A stretch of DNA of 64,000 nt from Rhodococcus sp. IEGM 1381 (GTDB lineage Bacteria; Actinomycetota; Actinomycetes; Mycobacteriales; Mycobacteriaceae): NCBI RefSeq assembly GCF_030056795.1, contig NZ_JASHKQ010000001.1:496001-560000 (forward strand). The letters are read 5' to 3'. Positions 15,741-25,175 of this stretch are shown piece by piece. The notes under the pieces were generated by a model, which saw nothing but the letters and a program-made list of their open reading frames with translations, was not told the DNA's origin and searched no databases. The position numbers were made by a program, and so were the translations under genes. Positions within the stretch are counted from its first letter, which is position 1; each line of letters opens with the position of its first letter.

Positions 15741-18700
15741 ATGACGGCGACAGCAGTTCCCTCGGAGCGGTCCGGTTCTTCGGCTCCCCGGTCGTTTTCG
15801 CCACCCGAGCGCGGTCGTTTGCGCGAGGTTCCGCACATCGCCGGACTGGTGCTCGGGGTGTTCGCTGCGGCGTTGTTTCTGTGGAGTCTGTCGCCCACTC
15901 TTCGATACCTCATTCACGCCCCTCGTGAATACGTCGACAGGTACTACTTCGACGCGCCGGATACGAGCTTGTCGTGGGCCCTCGTTGTCGGGCTGCTGGC
16001 GGCGGCGTTGGCCAGTCGCAAGCGAATTGCGTGGTGGTTGCTGACCGTTTATCTGGTGTTGTTGGCGATCACCAATGTAGTCGAAGGCATCCAGGACAAG
16101 GACGTCAATTCGTGGATCGCGCTGGCGGTTCATGTGGTAGCGGCAGGGTTGCTGATCGCGGCGCGCAAGGAGTTCTACACCCGTGTCCGTCGCGGTGCGC
16201 TGTGGAAGGCACTCGGCGTGCTCGTTCTCGGGGCGACCGTCGGAACCATCATCGGCTGGGCGCTGGTGGCGTTGTTCCCCGGGTCGCTGCCGGAAAGCCA
16301 GACATTTCTGTGGGCCTTCAACCGCGTCACGGCGTTGGCGACCGTGGACAACGAGCAGTTCGACGGCAGGCCCAACGGCTTCGTCAACACGGCGTTGGGA
16401 TTGTTCGGCGCATTGGCGCTGTTGGGGGCCGTGGTCACGTTGTTCCGATCGCAGCGGTCCAGCAATGCGCTCACCGGTCGCGACGAATCGGCGCTGCGTG
16501 GCCTGCTCGACAAGTGGGGTGCCGACGATTCCCTCGGCTACTTCGCGACGCGACGCGACAAGGGCGTCATCTTCGCCACCAGCGGCAAGGCGGCGGTGAC
16601 GTATCGCGTCGAGGTGGGGGTGTGTCTGGCCAGCGGCGACCCGATCGGCAACCCCGAGGCCTGGCCGCATGCCATTTCGGAATGGCTGGACCTGGCCGAG
16701 AAGTACGGCTGGACCCCAGCTGTCATGGGGGCCAGCGAGATCGGAGCTACCGCCTACAAGCGCGCCGGGCTCAGCGTCCTCGAACTCGGCGACGAAGCAA
16801 TCCTGAAAACCAGAGATTTCAACCTCAATGGACGCGAGATGCGCCCCGTGCGTCAGGCGGTCAACCGGGCTCGCAAGGCGGGTGTTGTGGTCACGGTGCG
16901 TCGTCATCGCGATATCTCGTCGGAGGAGATGGCGGAGATCATTTCCTGTGCGGATGCGTGGCGCGATACCGAGACCGAGCGCGGATTTTCTATGGCGTTG
17001 GGCCGGTTGGGTGATCCGCTCGACGGCGATTGTCTTCTGGTGCAGGCGGTTCAGGGCGAGAAGGTGGTGGGTGTTCTCTCCCTGGTGCCGTGGGGACGAA
17101 CCGGTGCGTCGCTGGATCTGATGCGCCGCGATCCAGCGTCACCGAACGGAGTCATCGAACTGATGGTCACCGAACTGGCCACCGGTGCAGATCATTTCGG
17201 TGTCAGCAAAATTTCGCTGAACTTCGCCGTGTTTCGCGCTGCATTCGAGGAGGGCAGCCGAATCGGTGCCGGTCCGGTGCTGCGGATCTGGCGCAGCATG
17301 CTGGTCTTCTTCTCTCGGTGGTGGCAGCTCGAGGCGCTGTATCGGTCGAACGTGAAGTATCTGCCGGAATGGGAGCCGCGCTACCTGTGCTTCGCCGACA
17401 ATCGGGTGTTGCCCAAGGTCGGCATCGCGTCGGCAATCGCCGAGGGCTTCCTCACGCTCCCGACTTTCCGGCGCGCATCGAAGCACACCGGGTCTCATGT
17501 CGCGGTGCCCGCCGCTCTGGCCGACGCCGAGGACATCCATCCCGACGGCAGCGGACCGAACACTCTCGCAGACGAACCCGTGCCCGGCCGCAAACGTCCG
17601 GACCAGGTGCGCGTCCGCATGTCGAAACTCGACCGCCTACGGAGCGAAGGTATCGAGGGCTATCCCGTCGCCTATCCCCCGACCCACACGGTCGGCGAAG
17701 CGGCAGCATCACCCCAGGGAACGACGGTCCGGATCGCGGGCCGCATACTGCGTATCCGCGACTACGGCAGCGTGTCCTTCGCCGTCATCCGAGACTGGTC
17801 GTGCGATATCCAGGTGCTGTTCGACCGCGAACGCGTCGGCGACAGAATCGAAGAGTTCGATGCCGACTTCGACCTGGGTGACCTCATCGAGGTCAGCGGA
17901 ACCATCGGGTACAGCAGGCGTGGTGAGCTGTCGCTGCTGGCCACCGAGTGGCGGATGAACGCCAAATGCCTACATCCCCTGCCCGACAAGTACCGCGGTC
18001 TGACCGACCCGGAAGCGCGGGTGCGGCAACGCTACGTCGATCTGGCGATCAATCGCGATGCCCGCTCCCTGCTCATCGCGCGGTCCAATGTTGTTAAATC
18101 CCTGCGCGATTCGCTGGGAGATCGCGGATACATGGAAGTCGAGACCCCGATCCTGCAGCAGGTGCACGGCGGCGCGAACGCGGCACCGTTCGTCACCCAC
18201 ATCAACGCCTACAACCTGGATCTGTATCTGCGGATCGCCCCGGAGCTGTATCTCAAGCGCCTGTGCGTGGGCGGTATGGAGAAGGTGTTCGAGATCGGCC
18301 GAGTGTTCCGCAACGAGGGCGCAGATTTCAAGCACAATCCCGAGTTCACGATCCTCGAAGCCTACGAGGCACACAGCGACTACGAACGCGCAATGGTGTT
18401 GTGCCGAGAACTGATTCAGCGTGCAGCCGTTGCGGCGCACGGTCGCGAGATCATCCTGCGTCCCGACGGCCCCAACGGGGAGATGATCGAGATCGACATC
18501 TCCGGCGAGTGGCCCGTCAAGACACTGCACGGTGCCGTCGCCGAGAAGCTGGGGGTTCCCGTCGAACCGGCGACTCCACTGGAGGAGCTGCAGCGACTGT
18601 GCGACGAGAACGACATTCCATACGAGAAGTCCTGGGATGCAGGGGCCCTCGCGCAGGGTATGTACGAGCATCTTGTCGAGGACTACACGGAGTTCCCCAC

Positions 18701-19052
18701 GTTCTACAAGGACTTTCCGACGTCGATGTCACCGTTGACGAGACCGCACCGGAGCATTCCGGGCGTGGCAGAGAAGTGGGATCTCGTTGCGTGGGGCGTG
18801 GAGCTGGGTACCGCGTACAGCGAGCTGACCGACCCCGTCGATCAACGACAGCGCCTCACCGAGCAGTCGCTGCTGGCAGCCGGTGGCGACGAGGAGGCGA
18901 TGAGCTTGGACGAGGATTTCCTACAGGCGCTCGAACACGGAATGCCGCCGACCGGCGGTCTCGGAATGGGCGTCGACCGGGTCGTCATGTTGATCACCGG
19001 GGGCAGCATCCGTGAAACGTTGGCTTTCCCGCTGGCCAAGCCGCGGCAGTGA
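15741..19052 (+). CDS. lysX: Bifunctional lysyl-phosphatidylglycerol synthase / lysyl-tRNA synthetase
   Basis: 1103-residue fusion that charges tRNA with lysine and transfers it to phosphatidylglycerol, lowering surface charge and raising resistance to cationic peptides. Six to seven membrane helices span about 30-240, a DUF2156 lysyltransferase domain about 250-590 ([48 protein letters not shown]), and a class II LysRS domain about 610-1103. The synthetase has an OB-fold, motif 2 ([17 protein letters not shown]) and motif 3 ([16 protein letters not shown]). Domain order and length match mycobacterial LysX. It stands alone as a transcription unit. Confidence 0.95.
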   Translation: MTATAVPSERSGSSAPRSFSPPERGRLREVPHIAGLVLGVFAAALFLWSLSPTLRYLIHAPREYVDRYYFDAPDTSLSWALVVGLLAAALASRKRIAWWLLTVYLVLLAITNVVEGIQDKDVNSWIALAVHVVAAGLLIAARKEFYTRVRRGALWKALGVLVLGATVGTIIGWALVALFPGSLPESQTFLWAFNRVTALATVDNEQFDGRPNGFVNTALGLFGALALLGAVVTLFRSQRSSNALTGRDESALRGLLDKWGADDSLGYFATRRDKGVIFATSGKAAVTYRVEVGVCLASGDPIGNPEAWPHAISEWLDLAEKYGWTPAVMGASEIGATAYKRAGLSVLELGDEAILKTRDFNLNGREMRPVRQAVNRARKAGVVVTVRRHRDISSEEMAEIISCADAWRDTETERGFSMALGRLGDPLDGDCLLVQAVQGEKVVGVLSLVPWGRTGASLDLMRRDPASPNGVIELMVTELATGADHFGVSKISLNFAVFRAAFEEGSRIGAGPVLRIWRSMLVFFSRWWQLEALYRSNVKYLPEWEPRYLCFADNRVLPKVGIASAIAEGFLTLPTFRRASKHTGSHVAVPAALADAEDIHPDGSGPNTLADEPVPGRKRPDQVRVRMSKLDRLRSEGIEGYPVAYPPTHTVGEAAASPQGTTVRIAGRILRIRDYGSVSFAVIRDWSCDIQVLFDRERVGDRIEEFDADFDLGDLIEVSGTIGYSRRGELSLLATEWRMNAKCLHPLPDKYRGLTDPEARVRQRYVDLAINRDARSLLIARSNVVKSLRDSLGDRGYMEVETPILQQVHGGANAAPFVTHINAYNLDLYLRIAPELYLKRLCVGGMEKVFEIGRVFRNEGADFKHNPEFTILEAYEAHSDYERAMVLCRELIQRAAVAAHGREIILRPDGPNGEMIEIDISGEWPVKTLHGAVAEKLGVPVEPATPLEELQRLCDENDIPYEKSWDAGALAQGMYEHLVEDYTEFPTFYKDFPTSMSPLTRPHRSIPGVAEKWDLVAWGVELGTAYSELTDPVDQRQRLTEQSLLAAGGDEEAMSLDEDFLQALEHGMPPTGGLGMGVDRVVMLITGGSIRETLAFPLAKPRQ

Positions 19053-19159
19053 CGCCGGCGTTCACCGGCCGACTGGACTGAACGACGCAAAACAGGGAAT
19101 ATGGTTGCAAACAGTGGCGAAAACCGGAAACGCGTCACCGCTATCGCCCTGGAGAGAAC

Positions 19160-20137
19160 ATGGACCGTGGAGACAGAACCGAGAGAAGTGCGTTGTTTCC
19201 CGTGAAACATCCGCCGGGGCAGTTCGTCGAAGTGGACGGACAGCGTCTGCATCTGTTCGTGCGCGGAACCGGGCCCACAGTCGTCCTGTGCGGTGGCCTC
19301 GGCAGCAATTGGTTCGATTGGAACGACACCGTCGACATCTTGAGCGCCCACCATCACGTCGTCGTTCTCGACCGACCCGGCTTCGGACTCAGTGATCCGC
19401 TTCCCGCCGGAGTCACCCCCACCGTGCGAGGGGAAGCCGAACGCATCCTCGGAGTTCTCGAGGCACTCGGCGTCACCGGACCGGCGGTGGTTGTCGGTCA
19501 CTCGATCGCAGGCTTCTATGCCGAGGCTGTCGCCCGGCTGTACCCGTCGCGCATCCGCGGGGTTCTGCTCCTCGACTCCAGCGCCGAATCCGACCCTCGA
19601 CGAATCATCCCAGCGGCCATACGCGTCGAGGCCGCTCACGCGATCGCGGCGGTGCTCAGTAGAACCGGCCTGCAGAAACTGCTCGGCCCCCGCGTTCGAC
19701 GCGTCCTCAATCAGGCAACCCCGCCCGACGGCATACCGCAGCCAACGTTCGACTGGGTGGACGACATCTACCGCCGACCCACCTATCTCGCCGCCGCGCT
19801 GACCGAAGACGTCGTGTACCCGGATCTCGCTGTCGAACTGAACCGCATTCGTAAGAGGTTCCGACTCGACGTGCCCGTCATCGTTGCAGCAGCACATACG
19901 GGCCGACCGTCGCCGTGGGGCAAGAGATGGATACGAACGCAACGCAAACTCGCTGCCTACCTGCAAGCCGATTTCACGGTGCTCATCCCTGCACATCACC
20001 ACGCCATGATCGACAACCCGCCGAGGTCGCAGCCCTCATCGCCGAACTGGTGTGAACCGCTCGCGGCGACGCACGTAACGTGTGTCACCGAGCCCGCAGC
20101 CCAAGACCCGAGCCGAAGCTCGGCGATGGCGCGGTAG
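19160..20137 (+). CDS. Alpha/beta hydrolase with apparent C-terminal frameshift
   Basis: 325 residues as read. An HLFVRGTGPTVVLCGGLGSN oxyanion segment, nucleophile elbow VVGHSIAGFYAEAV (Ser) and C-terminal HHHAMIDNP (catalytic His) make a normal hydrolase. After IDNP the reading frame runs into unrelated residues (PRSQPSSPNWCEPLA...). One base inserted near 20020 would instead give AEVAALIAELV and a stop at 20053-20055, the typical family ending. Either the gene carries a natural 1-nt loss with a 27-residue altered tail, or the assembly has an error in the CCC run. The substrate is unknown. Confidence 0.75.
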   Translation: MDRGDRTERSALFPVKHPPGQFVEVDGQRLHLFVRGTGPTVVLCGGLGSNWFDWNDTVDILSAHHHVVVLDRPGFGLSDPLPAGVTPTVRGEAERILGVLEALGVTGPAVVVGHSIAGFYAEAVARLYPSRIRGVLLLDSSAESDPRRIIPAAIRVEAAHAIAAVLSRTGLQKLLGPRVRRVLNQATPPDGIPQPTFDWVDDIYRRPTYLAAALTEDVVYPDLAVELNRIRKRFRLDVPVIVAAAHTGRPSPWGKRWIRTQRKLAAYLQADFTVLIPAHHHAMIDNPPRSQPSSPNWCEPLAATHVTCVTEPAAQDPSRSSAMAR

Positions 20138-20155
20138 CACGAGAGGAAATTGAAG

Positions 20156-21160
20156 ATGGTTGCGATCAGCACAACGCAAGGTCGACAGTCGAAAATGCTC
20201 GGTCTGGGCGTTCATCGTCCCGAACGAATAGTGACCAACGACGAGATCTGCGAGTTCATCGACTCGAGCGACGAGTGGATTCAGACACGATCGGGAATCA
20301 AGAACCGGCGCTTCGCCGCACCCGAGGAGAACGTCGTCCAGATGTCCATCTCGGCAGGCCGCAAAGCCCTCGAGGCCAGCGGAATCACGGCCGACCAGGT
20401 CGACACCGTCATCGTCGCCACGTCGACTCATCTCGAGCTGACCCCCCAGGCTGCCGCAAAGGTGGCACACGGCCTCGGCACCAAGGGACCGGCCGCCTTC
20501 GACATCTGCGCTGGCTGCGCCGGCTTCTGCTACTCCCTCGCCGTCGCATCCGACCTGGTCAAGGCCGGAACATCGAAGTACGTGTTGGTCATCGGCGCGG
20601 AACAGCTCAGCGTCACCACCGACCCCTACGACCGCACCACTCGTTTCATCTTCGCTGACGGCGCGGGTGCCGTCGTCGTCGGACAGAGCGACGAAGCCGA
20701 GATCGGGCCCGCAGTGTGGGGCTCCGACGGGTCACAGTCCGACGCGATCGTGCAGACCACCGACTGGTACGAGTACATCACCACAGCCGACATGGAACGA
20801 CCCTGGATCAGGATGAACGGCATCTCCGTCTTCCGCTGGGCCGCATTCGAGATGGGCAAAGCCGCGCAGAAGGTACTCGACGTGGCCGGCATCAAAACCG
20901 ACGAACTGCACGCCTTCATCCCTCACCAGGCCAACAGTCGCATCACCGACCTGCTGGCCAAGAGCCTCAACCTCGACGAAGGCACTCCCGTCGCCAACGA
21001 CATCGCGGAAACCGGCAACACCTCGGCAGCCTCGATTCCCCTGGCCATGGAAGAACTGTTGCGCACCGGCAAAGTCAAAGCAGGAGACACCGCACTCCTG
21101 CTCGCCTTCGGTGCCGGACTGTCCTACGCCGGACAGGTAGTCAAACTCCCCAACCTGTAA
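20156..21160 (+). CDS. fabH: Beta-ketoacyl-ACP synthase III-like protein
   Basis: ~334-residue thiolase-fold condensing enzyme that joins an acyl-CoA to malonyl-ACP to start fatty-acid or related chains. The catalytic triad is visible: Cys in DICAGCAGFCYSLAVA, His in IPHQANSRI, Asn in TGNTSAASIPLAM. FADGAGAVVVG and the terminal LLLAFGAGLSYAG are also typical. ATG 20156 has AGAGGAAA 8 nt upstream. Whether it is the housekeeping FabH or a pathway-specific paralogue cannot be told; there is no fab cluster around it. Confidence 0.88.
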   Translation: MVAISTTQGRQSKMLGLGVHRPERIVTNDEICEFIDSSDEWIQTRSGIKNRRFAAPEENVVQMSISAGRKALEASGITADQVDTVIVATSTHLELTPQAAAKVAHGLGTKGPAAFDICAGCAGFCYSLAVASDLVKAGTSKYVLVIGAEQLSVTTDPYDRTTRFIFADGAGAVVVGQSDEAEIGPAVWGSDGSQSDAIVQTTDWYEYITTADMERPWIRMNGISVFRWAAFEMGKAAQKVLDVAGIKTDELHAFIPHQANSRITDLLAKSLNLDEGTPVANDIAETGNTSAASIPLAMEELLRTGKVKAGDTALLLAFGAGLSYAGQVVKLPNL

Positions 21161-21216
21161 TCGACGACCCCACCTCGACTTCACTCGATTCCCCACCGCG
21201 CCCGGATCCCCCAGTG

Positions 21217-21272
21217 CACTCGATGTGACATTCAGTGGCCTTTTTGGCAGTCAATGGCACATCGAGTGGACT
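21217..21272 (+). repeat. Interspersed ~56-bp palindromic repeat, copy 7
   Basis: CACTCGATGTGACATT and AATGGCACATCGAGTG arms around CAGTGGCCTTTTTGGCAGTC. Lies between fabH and the PPOX gene, both on +. Confidence 0.9.
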
Positions 21273-21331
21273 TCGGGGGCGGTGTGGGCGGAAGCACGAC
21301 CGGAGCGCGGGTCGAGTCGTAAGGTTGTCGT

Positions 21332-21733
21332 ATGCCGAAGCCCCCGTTGCCCGATGATGCTGTGGAATTGTTGAAGAAGCCGAATCCCGCTGTCATGGCT
21401 GTGGTTCGTGCCGATGGAACGCCGATCACCGCACCCACCTGGTATTTGTGGGAGGACGGGAAGATCGTGCTCAATTTCGACGCGTCTCGGAAGCGTCTCG
21501 AGCACATCAGGGCCAATCCGAAGGTTTCCATTTCGGTGTTGGACGAGGCCAGTTGGTACACACATGTGACGGTGCACGGTTCGATCGAGTTGCAGGACGA
21601 CCCTGATCTGGTGGATATCGACCGCATTTCGACGCATTACACCGGAAATCCGTATCCGGTTCGGGATCAACCTCGAGTGACCGGTTACGTGACCGTCGAC
21701 GCGTATGTGGGCTGGGGCAAGCTCGGGACATAA
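21332..21733 (+). CDS. PPOX-class F420-dependent oxidoreductase-like protein (Rv1155/TIGR03618 type)
   Basis: 133 residues: NPAVMAVVRADGTPITAPTW, YLWEDGKIVLNFDASRKRLEHI, and the C-terminal YVTVDAYVGWGKLG. This is the small split-barrel fold whose mycobacterial relatives bind F420. The third of this superfamily in the window; all three have a repeat copy within ~120 bp. Not in an obvious operon; the DUF4190 gene begins 51 bp later on the same strand. Confidence 0.85.
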   Translation: MPKPPLPDDAVELLKKPNPAVMAVVRADGTPITAPTWYLWEDGKIVLNFDASRKRLEHIRANPKVSISVLDEASWYTHVTVHGSIELQDDPDLVDIDRISTHYTGNPYPVRDQPRVTGYVTVDAYVGWGKLGT

Positions 21734-21783
21734 CCACTGCGTGCGCTCTTGCGGCGACGGTGTCGAAGTGTCAAACTCCCGCA

Positions 21784-22260
21784 ATGGTGAATCCGCAGGG
21801 CGAGGGCAGCGATCCGTTCGACGCATCCAACAAGGATCAGCCGTACCCGGGCCAGCAGCAGTACCCGCGGTACCAGAACCCCCAGTACCAAAATCCCGAG
21901 TACCAAAATCCCCAATACCCCAACACCCACTACCAAAATTCCCAGTACCCCAACCCGCAGTACGGGAATGCACCGTATGCCGGCGGGGGCTATCAGACGC
22001 CTGCACCCACCAACACGCTGGCGATCGTCTCGCTCGTGTTGGCGGTACTGGGTCTGACGTTTCTGCCGCTGATCGCGTCGGTGTGCGCTGTGGTCTGCGG
22101 CCACCTTTCGCGTGGTCAGATCAAGCGCACCGGCGAGGGCGGATCCGGGTTCGCTACGGCAGGCCTGATAGTCGGGTACGTATCGATCGCGCTCTTCGTC
22201 ATCGTCGTCGGAGCGATCATTATTTTTGCCATCGCTGCCGCGAACACGTCAACCTACTGA
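21784..22260 (+). CDS. DUF4190-type membrane protein with Tyr/Gln/Asn/Pro repeats
   Basis: ~158 residues. The N-terminal ~75 residues are hydrophilic with tandem Y-Q-N-P-Q/E tetrads and pentads, encoded by a ~12-bp direct repeat (about 21870-21965). Two hydrophobic hairpins follow (NTLAIVSLVLAVLGLTFLP, then SGFATAGLIVGYVSIALF), with GHLSRGQIKRTG between them, the DUF4190 hallmark. Probably an inner-membrane protein with a disordered cytoplasmic tail. ATG 21784 is chosen over upstream in-frame codons. Its 3' end overlaps the convergent MFS gene by 12 bp. Confidence 0.8.
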   Translation: MVNPQGEGSDPFDASNKDQPYPGQQQYPRYQNPQYQNPEYQNPQYPNTHYQNSQYPNPQYGNAPYAGGGYQTPAPTNTLAIVSLVLAVLGLTFLPLIASVCAVVCGHLSRGQIKRTGEGGSGFATAGLIVGYVSIALFVIVVGAIIIFAIAAANTSTY

Positions 22261-23475
22261 GACAGGCTGCGCCAGACGGCCGTTCAGGAGCGCGGCCCAG
22301 ATTCCTGCGATCACCGCCAATGCAATGACAAACAGCGCCAATGCATTCCATCCCAGGGACTGGAAGACAACTCCGCCGAGCCAGCCGACGATGGACGATC
22401 CGCCGTAGTAGAAGAGGTTGTACAGCGAGGTCGCCTGAGCCCGTCCGTGTACCGCGCGTTGTCCGGTCCATCCCGACGCGATGGCGTGGGCGGCGAAGAA
22501 GCCCGTCGTCAGGATGACCAGTCCGATCAGGATCACGGCGAGGTTCGACGCCATCGTCAACGCCACTCCGACGATCATCGTCGCGGTGGCTCCGGCGAGA
22601 ACTGCCGAGCGTCCGTGCTTCGTCGGCAGCTTCCCGGCCACTCGCGAGGAGACGGTACCGCTCAGATAGGCCACGAAGATCAGGCTGATGAGCGATTGCG
22701 GTAGTCCGAAAGGCACGGCCTCGAGACGGAAGCCGAGGAAGTTGTAGATCGCGACGAAACCGCCCATCAGCAGGAAGCCCTGGCCGTACAGCGCCAGCAT
22801 TCCCGGCTCACGCAGGTTCACCCACAGTCGACCCGGCAGGTCGCGAATTTCGCTGTGTACGAGTGTCGTTCGCGGTTTCGGGGCCAGCCACACGAAGAGC
22901 GCCGCGGCCAGCGCAGCTATCAACGAGACGGTCAACGTGCCGATGCGCCAGTTGGTGTACTCCGCAACGGGTCCGGCGACGATGCGGCCCAGCAATCCGC
23001 CCAGCGTCGTCCCGGATACATAGGTGGCGGCGGCCAATGCGGTGTGACTGCGGTGCACTTCCTCACTGAGGTACGCGATCGCAATCGCCGGAAGTCCGCC
23101 CAGCGCAGCACCTTCGAAGAATCGAACGATCAGCAACACCTCGAGCGACGGCGAGAGCGGAACCAGCAGACCCAGCGTCGTCGCAACGAGGATCGACGCC
23201 GTCATCGCCCGCACTCGGCCAACGCGATCGGCCACCACGGACCAGGGAATCACCGACACTGCCACACCGACCGTCGCGAGACCGACGGCCAGCGACGACT
23301 GGGACGGCGTGATGTCGAGATTCGCCGCGATCAGCGGCAGAATCCCCTGCACCGAATACAGCTGAGCGAAGGTCGCGACTCCGGCGAACAGCAATGCCAG
23401 CACCAACCGTCGGTACTCGCGCGATCCCCTGGGGTGTCCCTCCCATTCGAGGACGTCGGTACGCGTCGTAGTCAT
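22249..23475 (-). CDS. MFS transporter, YnfM-like
   Basis: ~408 residues with twelve predicted helices. FAQLYSVQGILPLIAANLDI in TM1 and the loop DRVGRVRAM after TM2 are typical of the YnfM/YdhP-like exporter group, and LPAIAIAYLSEEVHRS follows TM4. Drug or metabolite efflux is likely; the substrate is not known. ATG 23475 starts the conserved region. Divergent from a LysR regulator at 23558 with a T-N11-A palindrome in the gap, a frequent regulator/exporter pairing. Confidence 0.86.
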   Translation of the reverse strand: MTTTRTDVLEWEGHPRGSREYRRLVLALLFAGVATFAQLYSVQGILPLIAANLDITPSQSSLAVGLATVGVAVSVIPWSVVADRVGRVRAMTASILVATTLGLLVPLSPSLEVLLIVRFFEGAALGGLPAIAIAYLSEEVHRSHTALAAATYVSGTTLGGLLGRIVAGPVAEYTNWRIGTLTVSLIAALAAALFVWLAPKPRTTLVHSEIRDLPGRLWVNLREPGMLALYGQGFLLMGGFVAIYNFLGFRLEAVPFGLPQSLISLIFVAYLSGTVSSRVAGKLPTKHGRSAVLAGATATMIVGVALTMASNLAVILIGLVILTTGFFAAHAIASGWTGQRAVHGRAQATSLYNLFYYGGSSIVGWLGGVVFQSLGWNALALFVIALAVIAGIWAALLNGRLAQPVSVG

Positions 23476-23512
23476 ACCGATCACGTTAGAAGTGCTCACT
23501 ACATTCGTCCAA

Positions 23513-23525
23513 TGCATGAGATGCA
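23513..23525. promoter_or_regulatory. LysR-type T-N11-A operator candidate
   Basis: TGCAT-GAG-ATGCA is a perfect 5+3+5 inverted repeat that starts with T and ends with A 13 bp apart, the classic LysR box. It lies 38 bp upstream of the MFS start and 33 bp upstream of the LysR start. Confidence 0.6.
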
Positions 23526-23557
23526 TCCAATCGATACGGCAGGGCTATGATTGGTCG

Positions 23558-24469
23558 ATGCGGCGAGGAACGATCGAGCTGTTGCCCCTGCTGCCGACGC
23601 TCGTCGCCGTAGCCGACACCGAGCACATCACCGACGCCGCCCACGTTCTCGGCATTCCACAACCCACCGTCAGCCGTCAGGTCGCTCGCGCGTCGGCGAT
23701 CCTCGGAGTCGACATCGTGGAACGGCGCGGCCGCGGAATCGTGCTCACCAGCGCCGGACGCGTGTTGATCCCGTACTTGCAGCGAGCATTGAGCGACCTC
23801 GATGCCGGCATCGACGCCATGACCGAGCACGACGCCCGAGCTCGGGGCCGCATCGCCGTGGCGTTCCAGAACACTCTGGGCGAGGACGTGGTACCCGCAC
23901 TGATCCGTCAGTTCCGCGTCGACCACCCGGCCGTCACGTTCGATCTGAACCAGGGCGCACGCGCTCGCTGCCTCGAACGGCTCGCCGATGGGGTATCGGA
24001 CCTGGCGTTCGTGTCCCTCAGCGCCGAACACACCGACGCCAACTCGTTCCAGCTCTACGACGAGCGGCTGATGCTTGTCGTGCCCTCCGATCACCGCCTC
24101 GCGTCGAGAAGAACGGTCGATCTCGCCGACACCGCCGACGAGAACTACATTGCGATGGGCCACGGCTTCGGAATGCGATCGATCTGCGACGAGTTGTGGG
24201 CCGACGCCGGCTTCAGCCCGCGCATCGCATTCGAGGGCCAGGACACACACACTGTGCGCGGACTGGTCGGTGCCGGTCTCGGGATAGCCATCCTGCCGCG
24301 AATCCGTGCGCATGGCGGTGAGGGCGGCACCGTCGACATCGGCCTCACCCAACCCGCGGCACGCAGGCGCATCGGCATGGTGTGGAATCCTCCGGCCGAC
24401 CTCCCGCGCCAGGTGGCCAGTTTTCGGTCGATGGTGCAACGCAGCGGTCGAACACTCGTGATTAGGTGA
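23558..24469 (+). CDS. LysR-family transcriptional regulator
   Basis: ~303 residues. The N-terminal winged HTH spans about 8-65 (ITDAAHVLGIPQPTVSRQVA, VDIVERRGRGIVLTSAGRVL). A type-2 periplasmic-binding effector domain follows (ARGRIAVAFQNTLGEDVVPA, LPRIRAHGGEGGTVDIGL). ATG 23558 is chosen; the earlier in-frame start at 23492 would translate the operator. It faces the YnfM-like exporter and probably activates or represses it. The histidine phosphatase gene starts 4 nt after its stop, so the two are co-transcribed. Confidence 0.87.
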   Translation: MRRGTIELLPLLPTLVAVADTEHITDAAHVLGIPQPTVSRQVARASAILGVDIVERRGRGIVLTSAGRVLIPYLQRALSDLDAGIDAMTEHDARARGRIAVAFQNTLGEDVVPALIRQFRVDHPAVTFDLNQGARARCLERLADGVSDLAFVSLSAEHTDANSFQLYDERLMLVVPSDHRLASRRTVDLADTADENYIAMGHGFGMRSICDELWADAGFSPRIAFEGQDTHTVRGLVGAGLGIAILPRIRAHGGEGGTVDIGLTQPAARRRIGMVWNPPADLPRQVASFRSMVQRSGRTLVIR

Positions 24470-24473
24470 GTCG

Positions 24474-25088
24474 ATGCAACTGGTTCTGGTGCGGCATGCA
24501 CTGCCGCAGCGTTCGGAGACCTCGGCCGATCCTGCTCTCGCCGAGCTCGGCGTCGAACAATCCCGGCGGGTGCCGGATGCCGTGGCCCGGTTCCCGATTT
24601 CTCGAGTCGTCGCGAGTTCCCAGCTCCGCGCCGTTCAGACGGCACAGCCTCTGGCCGATCGGCTCGGTCTGACCGTCGAACCCGACGAGCGCTTGACCGA
24701 ATACGATCGCGATTTCGGCGGCTACGTCCCGATCGAAGCGGCCAAGACCGAATTCCGCGAGGCCTTCGATCGCATCAAGGCCGGGCATCTCCCCGAACAG
24801 GTCGACGAGCACGCGTTTCGTCAGCGCGTGCTGGCCGGAGTAGCCGACATCGTGTCGGCCGGCCAGCACAACGACACCGTCGCACTCTTCGCCCACGGCG
24901 GCGTCATCAACATCCTGCTACAGGACATCCTGCAGACCCCGAAGGTCTTGGGATTTCCGATCGACTACTGCTCGGTGACGCGCATTCTCTTCTCGCGGAG
25001 CGGTGCGCGTTCGGTCTCCTCGGTGAACGAAACCGAGCACGTCTGGGACCTGCTACCCCGCAATCGGCAATCCACAGAGACCTCTTAA
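24474..25088 (+). CDS. Histidine phosphatase (phosphoglycerate-mutase-like) family protein
   Basis: 204 residues. LVLVRHALPQRS carries the RH motif, with the nucleophilic His as phospho-acceptor. VVASSQLRAVQTAQPLADRL and LFAHGGVINILL (second catalytic His) complete the fold. Substrates in this branch range from sugar phosphates to small metabolites, and nothing here narrows it. It follows the LysR gene by 4 nt, an unusual partner. Confidence 0.86.
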   Translation: MQLVLVRHALPQRSETSADPALAELGVEQSRRVPDAVARFPISRVVASSQLRAVQTAQPLADRLGLTVEPDERLTEYDRDFGGYVPIEAAKTEFREAFDRIKAGHLPEQVDEHAFRQRVLAGVADIVSAGQHNDTVALFAHGGVINILLQDILQTPKVLGFPIDYCSVTRILFSRSGARSVSSVNETEHVWDLLPRNRQSTETS

Positions 25089-25175
25089 AATCCCAGGTCA
25101 GCACCGTCGAACACGACGTCTGCGATTACCTGTCGGTTCGGAACGGCGTCAGCGGCAGTTAGCCTCGAACTCATC

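Noticed and set aside
19053..19159. Possible terminator after lysX
   Set aside because: GC-rich sequence with short self-complementary words, but no clear stem followed by a T-run.
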